64,000 nt of DNA from Pseudomonadota bacterium (GCA_030576275.1 JALIBN010000001.1:31633-95632); one strand, 5' to 3'. Numbered from the stretch's first letter, positions 14,625 through 23,603 are shown. Notes: a model not told the origin generated them from the sequence alone. Made by a program: numbers and translations.

Positions 14625-16715
14625 TTACTCCTCGATGTGTTCGATCAAGATAGTTATAGGTAGCCAAACGATTACCATTGTGCCCTTGCCAATGGTGCTC
14701 GTAATATCTAATTGTCCATTATGTATTTTTACAAACTCTTTAGTTAAACTTATTCCTAATCCTGTGCCAGCTATATTTCCGGTTTTATCAGCCCTGTAAA
14801 ATCTCTCACCTACATGAGATAATTCATTCGGAGTCATTCCAATACCAGTATCTTCAATTATCACTCCAAATACTGATACCCCATCAGCCATTCGAATGGC
14901 TGTAGAAACCATTATTTTCGAGCTTTTTGGTGAATATTTAAAAGCATTACTTAAGATATTACTGAAAATCTGACGTATTTTGGATGGGTCAAATTCAACG
15001 GTAGGCCAGTGTGCTGGCTTTTGAAAATCAATAAAGTGATAATCATCAGAGGCAGATATATCAATAATTAGTTCGGTTAGAACCGCCTCTAATGTGCCTT
15101 GTTGCATATCAAACGCGCCCATAGCTCGGTCTTCGATACGAGCAATATCTAATAGATCATCTAATAACGCTTTAAGGCGCACTGCTTGTCTATTTATATT
15201 TGACGCAATTTCTTTTGTTTTTTCTGGATTGTAGTCACGAATACTTAATAATTCACTAAAGCCCATCACACTCGCTAAGGGGGTACGCAACTCATGTGCC
15301 GCAGTCGACAGAAATTCACTTTTCATTCGGTCTACAATCGTTTCATGGGTAATATCAACGAAAAACAATATGTCTGAAGCGTTATTATCATTTTTGTCTA
15401 TTTTTTGACGCGTGACTCGCACTATTTTTTCTTCAGGTAGTTTTAAATAAAGCGTCTCTGGAGTTGATTGCTTTTCTAGTAACGTCAGATCTATATGATG
15501 GTCAGAATCTAAAATTGTTGTTAAAAAATCCTTGAAACAAGGCCAGTCATGTGCTTCTTTACAAGCCTCTGGTGTTGTGTTGAATATTGAATAAAAAGCC
15601 TTATTCACATATGAAATATTTTGGTCGTTTGCAACAATTAAAAAACCATTTTCACTTAAGTCAAACACCGCTTCTAGTTCGTGTTCGAGTTCATCGATAA
15701 GAGTTAGATCACGTATTACGCCGACAATAAACTGTTCATTATTAAAATACGTCATACTAGAATGAATTTCTAATCGAATTTTTTTACCTCGTGATGTCAT
15801 TGCAGTAGCAAGTTGTACATTTTTACTAAGGTCATTTAGTTTCCAATATTTGTAGTCCGGAATAAAACCACCCATATTCTGACCAATAATATCCTTACCT
15901 TTATAATCAAATAGGATAAATGCCGCTTGATTTACACTCTGAATCTGGCCATCTAGGCTAATCATGAAAATAGAGTCCGTAGCTGTATTCATTACTGCGT
16001 CCATACGGCTGTTATCAAAATGCAATTTCTCAGTAACGTCTGCAATTTTACTCGACATAATATTAAAAGCTTTCGATGCTTCTGTTACTTCATCAGTGCC
16101 TTTCAGAGGAATCTGCAAACCGATCTCACCTTGAGATAACTTTACAGCCGCCTCTTTTAATAATATTAGACGTTTTGTTAGCATTATTCCAAGTAGCAAT
16201 GAAAATAATGCTACGAATATCAGTTCTATTACAGCGATGATAACTAATTTATTCGTCGCGTTATCAATGGTCGCCTTTTGGTCAACTATAGAAAATCCTA
16301 CCTCAACTGAGCCAAATTTATAGCCTTCAACTAAAATGTCTGAAGACGCATCAAATGAACCATCGGTTTCACTTAAATCGATACTGTAATCGCCCTCAAA
16401 ATCACGTTTTAACAAGGCTTGGTCGCCTCGCTGCACTAACATGCCATCTAAGTCTATCATCTTGATATAGAGCATATTTGAATTTGACATCGCGGAGTCT
16501 GCGATTGACTCAAGTGTAGCCATATCCTTAGAAATTAGGGCATCTAGACTTGCTATCGCTAATAATGAGGAGACACTGTCCGCGTAATCTTTAATATCTT
16601 TTTCAAGTGAGCTTTGTAATATAGCTCGACTATTTAAAACCAAGATCAATAGAAAAAAAGCTTCGATGATGGCTATACCAATAATAGTTTTGTATTTGAA
16701 TGAGAGTTTAAACAT
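14625..16715 (-). CDS. Membrane sensor histidine kinase with HAMP and two PAS domains
   Basis: The 696 residues are ordered as follows: TM1 (about 9-29), a periplasmic domain of about 125 residues, TM2 (about 157-180), HAMP (about 180-230), PAS1 (about 236-345), PAS2 (about 346-458), HisKA with the phospho-accepting His at 474 (TAAHELRTPL), and HATPase with N box SNILSNAFKYS, G1 DTGIGM and G2 GTGLGISL. All catalytic boxes are intact. Its start overlaps the end of the PhnD-type binding-protein gene by one base, which suggests that the binding protein is its periplasmic ligand sensor. The receiver gene follows directly. Confidence 0.93.
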   Translation of the reverse strand: MFKLSFKYKTIIGIAIIEAFFLLILVLNSRAILQSSLEKDIKDYADSVSSLLAIASLDALISKDMATLESIADSAMSNSNMLYIKMIDLDGMLVQRGDQALLKRDFEGDYSIDLSETDGSFDASSDILVEGYKFGSVEVGFSIVDQKATIDNATNKLVIIAVIELIFVALFSLLLGIMLTKRLILLKEAAVKLSQGEIGLQIPLKGTDEVTEASKAFNIMSSKIADVTEKLHFDNSRMDAVMNTATDSIFMISLDGQIQSVNQAAFILFDYKGKDIIGQNMGGFIPDYKYWKLNDLSKNVQLATAMTSRGKKIRLEIHSSMTYFNNEQFIVGVIRDLTLIDELEHELEAVFDLSENGFLIVANDQNISYVNKAFYSIFNTTPEACKEAHDWPCFKDFLTTILDSDHHIDLTLLEKQSTPETLYLKLPEEKIVRVTRQKIDKNDNNASDILFFVDITHETIVDRMKSEFLSTAAHELRTPLASVMGFSELLSIRDYNPEKTKEIASNINRQAVRLKALLDDLLDIARIEDRAMGAFDMQQGTLEAVLTELIIDISASDDYHFIDFQKPAHWPTVEFDPSKIRQIFSNILSNAFKYSPKSSKIMVSTAIRMADGVSVFGVIIEDTGIGMTPNELSHVGERFYRADKTGNIAGTGLGISLTKEFVKIHNGQLDITSTIGKGTMVIVWLPITILIEHIEE

Positions 16716-17524
16716 TATGGGTTTGATTCTTTGATATTGAGTTGCCTAACATCATCCCAATCACTATCAACACTAATCTTAATGCCACCATTAAAACCTA
16801 AATCATTAAGAATCTTTTTACCTTCATCTAACTCATTTAATGAAATTAAGGCATTCTGAATGCTAGTAGCATCTTCTTGACTCACACTTGGACCTACTGC
16901 GAAAGCATGGGGTGTATAGGGCGATGAGCGCCAGATTACTTTTAGTTTATTGAATAAATCAATTGGCAAATTAGATAATGTACGATCGATTCCTCCGCCG
17001 GCGACAAAAAAACCTTTTGCAACATTTTCATAGACAGAATCATGTGAAGACACGTACCTTGATGTGAAAGGTATATGTTTCAGTGTTAAATTTGCTTGCG
17101 GTAACATCGTTGCAGCAAATGATTTTGGTGAAGGAAAAGCAATTTCTGCATTATTTAACATTTCTAAACTCGATATTTCACTATCTCGTGCTACGACAAT
17201 AATACCCACAATACTCTTACTGGCTTGTCTTGCTATGGCACGCAGTCCTAACGTTTTACTAAATACAGTGTAATGATACGGATTTAAGTAAGTGATATCA
17301 TACGCACCGTTACTTACTCGTTGTTCAAACTCTGGGATATTGGGTGCAGTTTCAAAACGAATTTCTTTACCTGTTTTTTCTGATAAAAATTTAGCCAATG
17401 GCACCCATACTTTAGCTAAACTAGCGGCTGATTGTTGAGGTACTATGCCTAGCCTTAGTAACTCTTCAGCGTGTGTCATATTGGTAGCAAACACGATGGT
17501 TAATAATAGTATGATCTTTTTCAT
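16715..17524 (-). CDS. PhnD-family periplasmic substrate-binding protein
   Basis: The 269-residue precursor has a signal peptide (MKKIILLLTIVFATNMTHA). Its mature form matches the PhnD/phosphate-phosphite-phosphonate binding family: LRLGIVPQQSAASLAKVW, then YDITYLNPYHYTVF and the hinge/ligand segment around IAFPSPKSFAATMLPQ. No permease or ATPase gene is nearby. Instead it is wedged between two kinase-type genes with 1-3 base spacing, so sensing rather than uptake is the likely role. The true ligand is unknown. Confidence 0.87.
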   Translation of the reverse strand: MKKIILLLTIVFATNMTHAEELLRLGIVPQQSAASLAKVWVPLAKFLSEKTGKEIRFETAPNIPEFEQRVSNGAYDITYLNPYHYTVFSKTLGLRAIARQASKSIVGIIVVARDSEISSLEMLNNAEIAFPSPKSFAATMLPQANLTLKHIPFTSRYVSSHDSVYENVAKGFFVAGGGIDRTLSNLPIDLFNKLKVIWRSSPYTPHAFAVGPSVSQEDATSIQNALISLNELDEGKKILNDLGFNGGIKISVDSDWDDVRQLNIKESNP

Positions 17525-17526
17525 GC

Positions 17527-18621
17527 TTAAAAATCCTTAGGATTTTTCATGGCAAGCTCTTTCTTGAGTATTGCAAGATCAGCGGCATAGAGCTTGGCTT
17601 GTTTTAAGCCATCTAGCTCGTTTACTTGATTCGTGCTTCCTAATGGAAGTTCAATAATGATTGTTTGATAGCCATTGCTAGATATCTGCTTAAGATTACC
17701 CCCGTGCAATTGCACGACACGATGTGCTAAAAATAAATTAAAATTTAGACTGTTTTCCACATCATCATATGTTGGTGGTTTAAGTTCACTGCCTTCTTGT
17801 TGTAAGTTATGAAAATTAAGAGGATTCATCACCGGTGTATTGGTGATTTTGATGGTTGCAAAATAGCCATGTAGATGGATTTTGACTTTAATTTCATCTT
17901 TATCTTTAGCATTACGCATCACTTCTCTCATTGACTCTCTGACTGCGAGCAATAACCAATCTCTACTACCGTATATGTTACTCACTTCAGAACCTGTGGT
18001 TTCAATTTTTACAGATAAAGATTTCTTGTTAATTAAGGTGTCTAATCTCTCAATGGCAACGTTTAACAAGCTTAAGACAGGTATTTTTTGCTTAGTTTGG
18101 ATATCTTGATCGGTGTAGAGATCACCTAACATTTTTATTTTAAATACAGAATCCATCAACTCGGAGCCATTGTCTAGTGTGTTATTCAATAACTCTTTAA
18201 TTTTATTAGTGATCTTTATGTCACGTATTGACTCCAACAGTAGTTCAGTGCTGAAGTAAAGATCATTTAGTGGTTTTTCTAATTCATCTTTTAGTAACAG
18301 CATCAGTCGATGTTTCAATATCCCAACATGGTTTTTAGAATTATGAGATAAAAAAAGTAACATGAAAAATGATTGGAATGGCATGATTTTAACTTCAAAA
18401 TCAGAACCTATTCCTAGGTCATCATTGAGTTGTAATACTACTGGCGTATCAATTTCCTTATCTAATATTTGGTGAAGACTTTGCTGAAAATCTCTCGACC
18501 CAATCTTAGATATATCATTTGTTATGGATAAAGCCTTGGCTGCTTTATTTGAATAGCTGTGAAGCCCGCTCTGATCAATAAGTATAATGGGATCAGATAT
18601 GTCATCAAAAATATGTATCAT
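17527..18621 (-). CDS. Histidine-kinase-like protein with PAS-like N-terminus and no canonical phospho-acceptor His
   Basis: The 364 residues have a PAS-like beginning (ISDPIILIDQSGLHSYSNKAAKAL), a dimerisation-helix region (about 100-165) and an ATPase-like C-terminus (about 200-335). In the HisKA-like helix the position normally held by His in HELRTPL is Asp112 (KDELEKPL). The ATPase domain keeps an N-box-like ESMREVMRNAKDKDE, but the glycine boxes are weak (ITNTPVMNP and NFNLFLAHRVVQLHGG instead of DTGIG and GxGLGL). It is probably a non-autophosphorylating kinase relative acting as a scaffold or modulator. Start and stop overlap or abut both neighbours in the operon. Confidence 0.75.
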   Translation of the reverse strand: MIHIFDDISDPIILIDQSGLHSYSNKAAKALSITNDISKIGSRDFQQSLHQILDKEIDTPVVLQLNDDLGIGSDFEVKIMPFQSFFMLLFLSHNSKNHVGILKHRLMLLLKDELEKPLNDLYFSTELLLESIRDIKITNKIKELLNNTLDNGSELMDSVFKIKMLGDLYTDQDIQTKQKIPVLSLLNVAIERLDTLINKKSLSVKIETTGSEVSNIYGSRDWLLLAVRESMREVMRNAKDKDEIKVKIHLHGYFATIKITNTPVMNPLNFHNLQQEGSELKPPTYDDVENSLNFNLFLAHRVVQLHGGNLKQISSNGYQTIIIELPLGSTNQVNELDGLKQAKLYAADLAILKKELAMKNPKDF

Positions 18622-19295
18622 TGCTTGATTCCTATATTTTTTTCATTCGCTTTCTCAAAAACAATACTTTTCAATCGTTGAAATGGAATGGGCTTTTCCA
18701 TAATGGAAATGGTTTCTGGAAAATGAGATCTTTTTTGAATCTCCTCCTGAGATAAGCCGGTTACAACTACAATCTTGCAATCTGCTAAATTTTCATCTGA
18801 GCTAAGCACGTCAATCAAATGAAAACCATCGCCATTTGGCATAAGTAAGTCAGTGATAATTAAATCGGGGGTTGATCTGCCAGCTACTAGAAGCGCTTCA
18901 TAACCATCATTAACCATCAATAGCTCGATTTGAGGATGCCACTCTTCTATATTCAAACGATATAGCATTCGAAGCGAAGAATCATCTTCAGCAATGAGTA
19001 TCGTAAACTTATTATTTCTATTATTTGCTTTGTTTTCCAGCTCGCGATGTGTATCTGTATCTGTATCTGTAGAGCGCCTTAACTTGCCGAGAGGCTTATT
19101 GTTCATGCTAATACTCAATCGTTCAACTTCAGCTTTACTTATTCTTCTATGTCCGCCAGGCGTTTTCGAAACATTAATAATGCCGCTGTCTGCCCACATT
19201 TGTACCGTTCGTCCAGTAACACCAAAGAGCACCGCTACTTCTTGAGTGGTATAGGGTTTTGTTGATAGTTCATCTAATTTATTTTTGTTGGTCAT
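18618..19295 (-). CDS. MerR/BldC-type HTH fused to a receiver domain
   Basis: Residues 14-60 form an excisionase/MerR-like winged helix (YTTQEVAVLFGVTGRTVQMW ... KTPGGHRRISKAEVERL). Residues 96-215 form a receiver with acidic residues in IAEDDSS, phospho-acceptor D149 (LIITDLLMPNGDG), Thr in VVTG and Lys in MEKPIPF. The linker contains Thr-Asp repeats encoded by three 6-base units at 19051-19068. AGGAG lies seven bases before the ATG. It is the first gene of a six-gene operon and overlaps the next gene by ATGA. It is likely an autoregulator that reads the phosphorylation state of the system. Confidence 0.88.
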   Translation of the reverse strand: MTNKNKLDELSTKPYTTQEVAVLFGVTGRTVQMWADSGIINVSKTPGGHRRISKAEVERLSISMNNKPLGKLRRSTDTDTDTHRELENKANNRNNKFTILIAEDDSSLRMLYRLNIEEWHPQIELLMVNDGYEALLVAGRSTPDLIITDLLMPNGDGFHLIDVLSSDENLADCKIVVVTGLSQEEIQKRSHFPETISIMEKPIPFQRLKSIVFEKANEKNIGIKQ

Positions 19296-19318
19296 AGTCT
19301 CGCTCCTGAGTCTTCCGG

Positions 19319-19346
19319 TATTTCTGATATTTCTGATATTTCCGGA
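19319..19346 (-). promoter_or_regulatory. Three 9-bp direct repeats upstream of the HTH-receiver gene
   Basis: On the plus strand the unit tatttctga occurs twice in tandem, followed by a third diverged copy tatttccgg, 24 bp before the start codon and about 12 bp beyond the AGGAG ribosome site. CCGG bounds the array on both sides (ttCCGG ... CCGGa). MerR-like BldC proteins bind direct repeats head-to-tail, so this may be the autoregulatory site of the operon's own HTH protein. The array could also lie within the 5' leader. Confidence 0.45.
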
Positions 19347-20085
19347 TTGTAACGTTTTAATAATGTGTTGTAAACATAAGTTAAGAGAGATATGACAAGG
19401 AATAATTTAATTATTAATCGATATGTTAACAATCTGTATATGATGATGATTATTATATGGAAGGGTATTTTTAGTAGTATTAGAGGAACAAATGTTTTAG
19501 AAAATATATTTTTTGTACTTTAACGCTGACGCTGCAATGCTAATGATGATTCTCACTCACGTTTGTCGTGGTTCAGCAAGACGGTCATCATAATTTCTAC
19601 AGGCTACTTGTATCATAGAGAACTTTCTTCGGTTTCAATAGCTAAAGAGTAGATCGCTAGAATGTTATCTAACAGACTCATAGATAAATTGACGCAATTT
19701 TATCTACCTGATTATTATGATTTACTGACAATACTATTAGTTTTTTTATTCATTGGCTTAGGTTCATACTTTTCATATAAGTGAAAAAATAGAAACTCGG
19801 TGTAAAGCACTACTTTAACTACAGATTTCTTAAAATCTTACAGTTAATAATTTTTTAAGAAGTATATGTTCTCAGCGTCGTCCATAACCTATCGACTTAT
19901 ATCAAACCACCATTCCCTCGCCAAATGGATGCAGTTCTATACGAGTGTGTTGAAAATTATTGTGATTATGAGTAAAAGTATGTCTGTTTCAGGAACAAAA
20001 CCAAGCCTTCTAACACTAAAAGTATGACGAATGCTAAGGCTTAATAGTTAAATGGTTTCCAATTTTAATTTCTAGCCATCGATAC
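19347..20085. other. Intergenic region of about 0.74 kb upstream of the signalling operon
   Basis: This AT-rich stretch contains the presumed promoter region of the minus-strand signalling operon and one possible 40-codon membrane ORF (19662-19784). I see no conserved gene and no clear sigma-70 promoter that I would defend. Confidence 0.5.
19662..19784 (+). CDS. Possible 40-residue membrane protein
   Basis: ATG-initiated, 40 residues: a polar start (MLSNRLIDKLTQFYLPDYYD) then one hydrophobic span (LLTILLVFLFIGLGSYF) and a short basic end. There is only a weak purine-rich stretch upstream. No homolog is recognised. It might be a remnant of a membrane protein. Confidence 0.2.
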   Translation: MLSNRLIDKLTQFYLPDYYDLLTILLVFLFIGLGSYFSYK

Positions 20086-20110
20086 CTAGATAGGTAAAGT
20101 AGATTTAAAT

Positions 20111-20128
20111 ACAGGCAAATATGCCTGT
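20111..20128 (-). terminator. Hairpin downstream of the DUF4197 gene
   Basis: ACAGGCA and TGCCTGT form a perfect 7-bp stem with a 4-base loop, 70 bases past the stop of the DUF4197 gene. It is flanked by A/T-rich sequence on both sides (aatttt on the plus side), so it may act as a weak bidirectional terminator. Confidence 0.5.
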
Positions 20129-20197
20129 AATTTTAATATTGGGATGGACTCTAATTCCTGTAAGTAAATAATCACGTGATAAAATCGTGGTGTCCTG

Positions 20198-20923
20198 TCA
20201 GAGGCCCCTTGCTTTTTTACGTATTGAAAGCTCCTTCGCCGCAACTTTTTTAAACAAACCAGACATTGCTTGTTCCGCGACATAGTTGCCTAATAGCTCC
20301 GGCGTTACCATCTTTACAGTCTCTAGCTGATGCTCAAAGGTTTCGCTTAGTTGATTATCGTCAGTCAGCGTTGTTGGTATTTGATCTGCTATTTTCTTGG
20401 CTTGAAGCAACTGGCCATAAAGTTCGATGGCCCCATTGGTATGGAGTTCTTCGGTTATCGCGGGTAACAGTAGTGTCTGCATCAGTACACCGCTTTTTTC
20501 TTTCAAATAATCGGTTGCAGCTGTATTACCCGCAGTCATCAAATTCTCAAGGCTGGGTATAGTCATATTCATCACGATATTTTTCAGGATAGGACCCGCG
20601 ACTGGAATAGTGCTTTCTGCAGCCTGATTGATCAGAGTTTCCAGTAGTGTTGCTTGTGGATTTGTTTGCAAATCTCTAGCGATACCTATGACAAGCCCTA
20701 ATGGCGGTGGTAACAAGATACGAACCAGTGGGTCATCTAGATACCCCCCCTTCATTGTCAATTGTTCAATCACCGAATCAATACCTTTTTCCAGCTGCTG
20801 ACCAAATTGATTAGCTAAAAAATGTTGGAACTTTACTTGTGTAGTCTGTTTAGCACTGTAAACAAAAGAAGAACAGGAAGTTAACGCCATTGATATAAGA
20901 ATAATTGCCGCAACACGACGCAT
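20198..20923 (-). CDS. DUF4197 family lipoprotein
   Basis: The 241-residue precursor begins with a lipoprotein signal (MRRVAAIILISMALTSCSS, lipobox LTSC). The helical mature protein contains PLVRILLPPPLGLVIGIARDL and repeated amphipathic helices typical of DUF4197. Function of the family is unknown. Codon choice looks somewhat more G+C-rich than the surrounding genes, as also seen in xdhC/mocA nearby. It is flanked by long non-coding stretches and appears to be a single-gene transcript. Confidence 0.75.
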   Translation of the reverse strand: MRRVAAIILISMALTSCSSFVYSAKQTTQVKFQHFLANQFGQQLEKGIDSVIEQLTMKGGYLDDPLVRILLPPPLGLVIGIARDLQTNPQATLLETLINQAAESTIPVAGPILKNIVMNMTIPSLENLMTAGNTAATDYLKEKSGVLMQTLLLPAITEELHTNGAIELYGQLLQAKKIADQIPTTLTDDNQLSETFEHQLETVKMVTPELLGNYVAEQAMSGLFKKVAAKELSIRKKARGL

Positions 20924-21150
20924 AAAGAAAAAAGCTCCAAGAAAGTATTTATCAGTAACTACATTCGTAACAAACTGATAATAATGCAGTTTACAAATTT
21001 TGGCATCATTTTATTCCTGATTACTTTCCCAAATTTGTCTCTACGGATGTGGGATCATACTCTATTTATTTATTAGCTAAGCAGAATAGATTGAGATGCT
21101 AATATCTGCTCTGAGTAAGACAGGATAGTTTTGGAGGTACTTATAAAAAT

Positions 21151-21352
21151 TATGTATTCAGGTTTTAAATCTAAACTTACATTTGCCACATCAATTTAGA
21201 TAAAACTTAAATACTGCAAAGTAATTTGGCTTTTACATTCTTGCAGTATTTTTTGTTTTTGACTAAAAGAACAAAAATAATTCTTACTAATCATTCATAA
21301 CAAACAGTATAAAACCAAACTTATATCACTCGGTTTTATATGGTTCGTCATA
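21151..21352 (+). repeat. Diverged ~200-bp intergenic repeat, copy B
   Basis: Second copy of the element at 9600-9796, in the same orientation. Landmarks are ctaaacttaca (near 21171), taaaacttaaat (near 21201), gcttttacattct (near 21229), gactaaaaga-caaaa (near 21261) and aacaaacag (near 21299), ending in ttcgtcat against ttcgccat in copy A. The apical hairpin with loop ACTAAAAG pairs TTTTTGTT with AACAAAAA here, and the 3' hairpin pairs AAAACC with GGTTTT. Its right end is 20 bases from the GH13 fragment. Confidence 0.6.
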
Positions 21353-21371
21353 TCGTTTGTCCGTTATAAAT

Positions 21372-21790
21372 TTACGGTGTATTAGTAATCCACAATATTT
21401 GATATGGTTCTAGACTAATAAAATCATTGGTTTCATTAAAGTCGATACCTGAGATTAAATCTCGCCAGTTATCGGTGACAATTAAATTTAAGTCACTTAG
21501 TAATAAAGGCTGTGTTTCATTGCTGATGTTATACACGCAGAAAATACTTTGTCTTCGATCTATACTTTGTCGCCAAAAGCCAAAAAGCTTATTTGTTAAG
21601 TGTAAGGTAAATTGCGTTGCATTGGGGTGAAATGCTTTTTGTTGTTTACGCGTTTCGATGAGCTCTTTTAACTGGTCATAGACTATGGCATGTTGGGATT
21701 CTTGATCATTCAATTTGGCTTTAAGGGCATCATAATCCCATTGATGGCGGTTAATTGACCGGTTTTGCTCGGTATTTGATGCTTCTTCAA
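21372..21790 (-). pseudogene. C-terminal fragment of a GH13 sucrose-phosphorylase-like enzyme
   Basis: The minus-strand frame reads from about 21790 (NRSINRHQWDYDALKAKLND) through QLKELIETRKQQKAFHPNAT and LFGFWRQSIDRRQSIFCVYNIS to the stop near 21372. This is the last ~140 residues of GH13 subfamily 18 enzymes (sucrose, glucosylglycerol or glucosylglycerate phosphorylases, about 500-600 residues). The catalytic domain is missing: at about 21790 the sequence switches to an unrelated, oppositely oriented oxidoreductase gene. It is a non-functional remnant. Confidence 0.8.
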
Positions 21791-22608
21791 TGAATCAAAT
21801 GCCAATGGAAGTCGCCATGGGTGTGGTTAATGTGCCCTTTGATGTGCCCAATATTCAACTTGAAAACCCCGCGGCTGCCCCACACACGCGTATTGGTTGG
21901 TACAGATCAGTAGCTAATATTCCACATGCGTTTGCTGTTCAGTCCTTCATCGCCGAAATGGCAAATCATGTTGGTAGAGATCACAAAGAATTTCTACTTG
22001 AATTGATTGGTAAAGATCGAAAGATTGACCCTAAAACATTACGTGATGAATGGAATTATGGTGAATCGCCAGAAGATTACCCGCTTAATACAGGGCGAAT
22101 GCATGCCGTCATCGAACATGTGACCAATAAAGCAAATTGGGGCAAAAAAATGGCTACTAATAGTGGTCAAGGACTTGCAACACATTATAGTTTCACAAGT
22201 TATGTGGCTACCGTTGTTGAAGTTGCGATTGTCGGTGACGGTGAAGTGACCGTACCACGTATTGATATTGCCATTGATTGTGGCCCACAAGTTAATCCAG
22301 AGCGCATTCGTTCACAAGTTGAAGGTGCCTGCGTGATGGGTGTCAGTCTTGCTTTATATAGTGAGATTAGTTTTACCAATGGTGTAGCTGATCAAAATAA
22401 CTTTGATGGCTATGAAGTGGCCAGAATGAATAATGGCCCTATGGAGATTCACGTCCACATTATGCCCACAACTGATTATGATGCGCCGCTGGGTGGTGTT
22501 GGTGAGCCCGGTATGCCGCCTATTGCGCCTGCATTATGCAATGCTATCTTTGCTGCTACAGGCAAACGTATACGTGCATTACCAGTACGTTACCAATTGG
22601 AGTCATAG
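21790..22608 (+). pseudogene. Truncated molybdopterin-binding subunit (IorB / xanthine dehydrogenase-like large subunit)
   Basis: The 272 residues match only the C-terminal third of isoquinoline 1-oxidoreductase/aldehyde oxidase-type large subunits (about 700-750 residues). It begins in the region GWYRSVANIPHAFAVQSFIAEM and contains GRMHAVIEH, IDIAIDCGPQVNPERIRSQVEGA and the cofactor-proximal [20 protein letters not shown] with its catalytic Glu. The N-terminal two thirds and the iron-sulfur subunit gene are absent. The left end is fused to a GH13 fragment in opposite orientation. It overlaps or abuts xdhC, so it was the front of a hydroxylase-maturation operon. It is probably inactive. Confidence 0.82.
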
Positions 22609-23601
22609 ATGCTCAGCACAGACATTACCGTACTCAAACAAGTACACCAATGGCTGACTGAGGGATATTCGGTCTGGCTGACAACAGTGCTGAAGACTTA
22701 TGGCTCCAGCCCACGTCAGCCAGGTGCGATGTGTGCAATCCGTGAAGATGGTGCCTTGATCGGCTCGGTTTCCGGCGGTTGTATCGAAGATGATCTTAAG
22801 GACAAGGTGCTGGCAGGTTTGTTAGCTGACGATGAGATTGTTTTTTTTACCTATGGCGAATCTATCATTGATCGCGATCGCTTTCGCCTACCCTGTGGGG
22901 GCACCTTGCGATTGGCAGTCGAAAAAATAACAGAATCAGATTGGCTGTTAAAAGTACTAGATGCCATCGAACAACGCCGGCAAGTAACAAGACGACTACA
23001 ATTAAGCAACCGACAAAGTATTGTCCAGCCGGCCAGTAGCAAGGACAAGACAGTCGAGGAGAATTCACAACAGATTGCCTTTGTATATGGCCCTCGTGCT
23101 CGTCTGTTATTGATTGGTGCCGGTGAAACTTCGAGCTATCTTGCAAAAATGGCATCGGCATTAGATTATCAAGTGTTGGTTGCCGAGCCGCGTGAAGAGA
23201 TGCAACTGACTTGGTTGCCAGAAGATGGTGAGTTGCTGGCGATGATGCCGGATGATGCAGTTGTTAAAATTCAGCCAGATCTCAACACCAGTATTATCAC
23301 GCTGACCCACGATCCTAAGCTGGATGATATGGCGCTACTGGAAGCATTAAAATCAGAAGCATTTTATATAGGCGCATTAGGTTCAAAGCGTAGAAATGCT
23401 AAACGTCGAGAAAGGTTAGCACTATTTGACCTGACGCCAAAGCAGATTGCTCGTTTGCATGGTCCCGTCGGGCTTGATATTGGCAGTAAAACCCCTGCTG
23501 AAATAGCCGTTGCTATTCTGGCCGAGCTGATTGAATTAAAACATGCTCGTAGCCAACGACATGACAATCAAGCTGATATCCGAGCAGTGAGTAACGGTTA
23601 A
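22609..23601 (+). CDS. xdhC: XdhC/CoxI family molybdenum-hydroxylase maturation protein
   Basis: The 330 residues have an N-terminal XdhC/CoxI domain (residues 10-110, TTVLKTYGSSPRQPGAMCAI, SVSGGCIEDDL, RLPCGGTLRLAVE) and a C-terminal Rossmann-like domain (residues 165-310, LLLIGAGETSSYLAKMA, YIGALGSKRRNAKRRERL). Such proteins sulfurate and insert the molybdenum cofactor in xanthine-dehydrogenase-type enzymes. It starts directly at the stop of the truncated IorB-like gene and ends 2 bases before mocA. With its client truncated it may be an orphan unless another client exists elsewhere. Confidence 0.9.
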   Translation: MLSTDITVLKQVHQWLTEGYSVWLTTVLKTYGSSPRQPGAMCAIREDGALIGSVSGGCIEDDLKDKVLAGLLADDEIVFFTYGESIIDRDRFRLPCGGTLRLAVEKITESDWLLKVLDAIEQRRQVTRRLQLSNRQSIVQPASSKDKTVEENSQQIAFVYGPRARLLLIGAGETSSYLAKMASALDYQVLVAEPREEMQLTWLPEDGELLAMMPDDAVVKIQPDLNTSIITLTHDPKLDDMALLEALKSEAFYIGALGSKRRNAKRRERLALFDLTPKQIARLHGPVGLDIGSKTPAEIAVAILAELIELKHARSQRHDNQADIRAVSNG

Positions 23602-23603
23602 AT

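Noticed and set aside
19051..19068. 6-bp tandem repeats inside the HTH-receiver gene as a phase-variation switch
   Set aside because: The unit is a multiple of three, so slippage would only alter linker length, not turn the gene on or off.
19535..19565. Fur-box-like aatgatgattctcactc
   Set aside because: Too many mismatches to the 19-bp consensus, and no iron gene adjacent.
20086..20283. 65-codon minus-strand frame rich in Arg and Lys
   Set aside because: It overlaps the DUF4197 C-terminus in another frame and spans its terminator hairpin.
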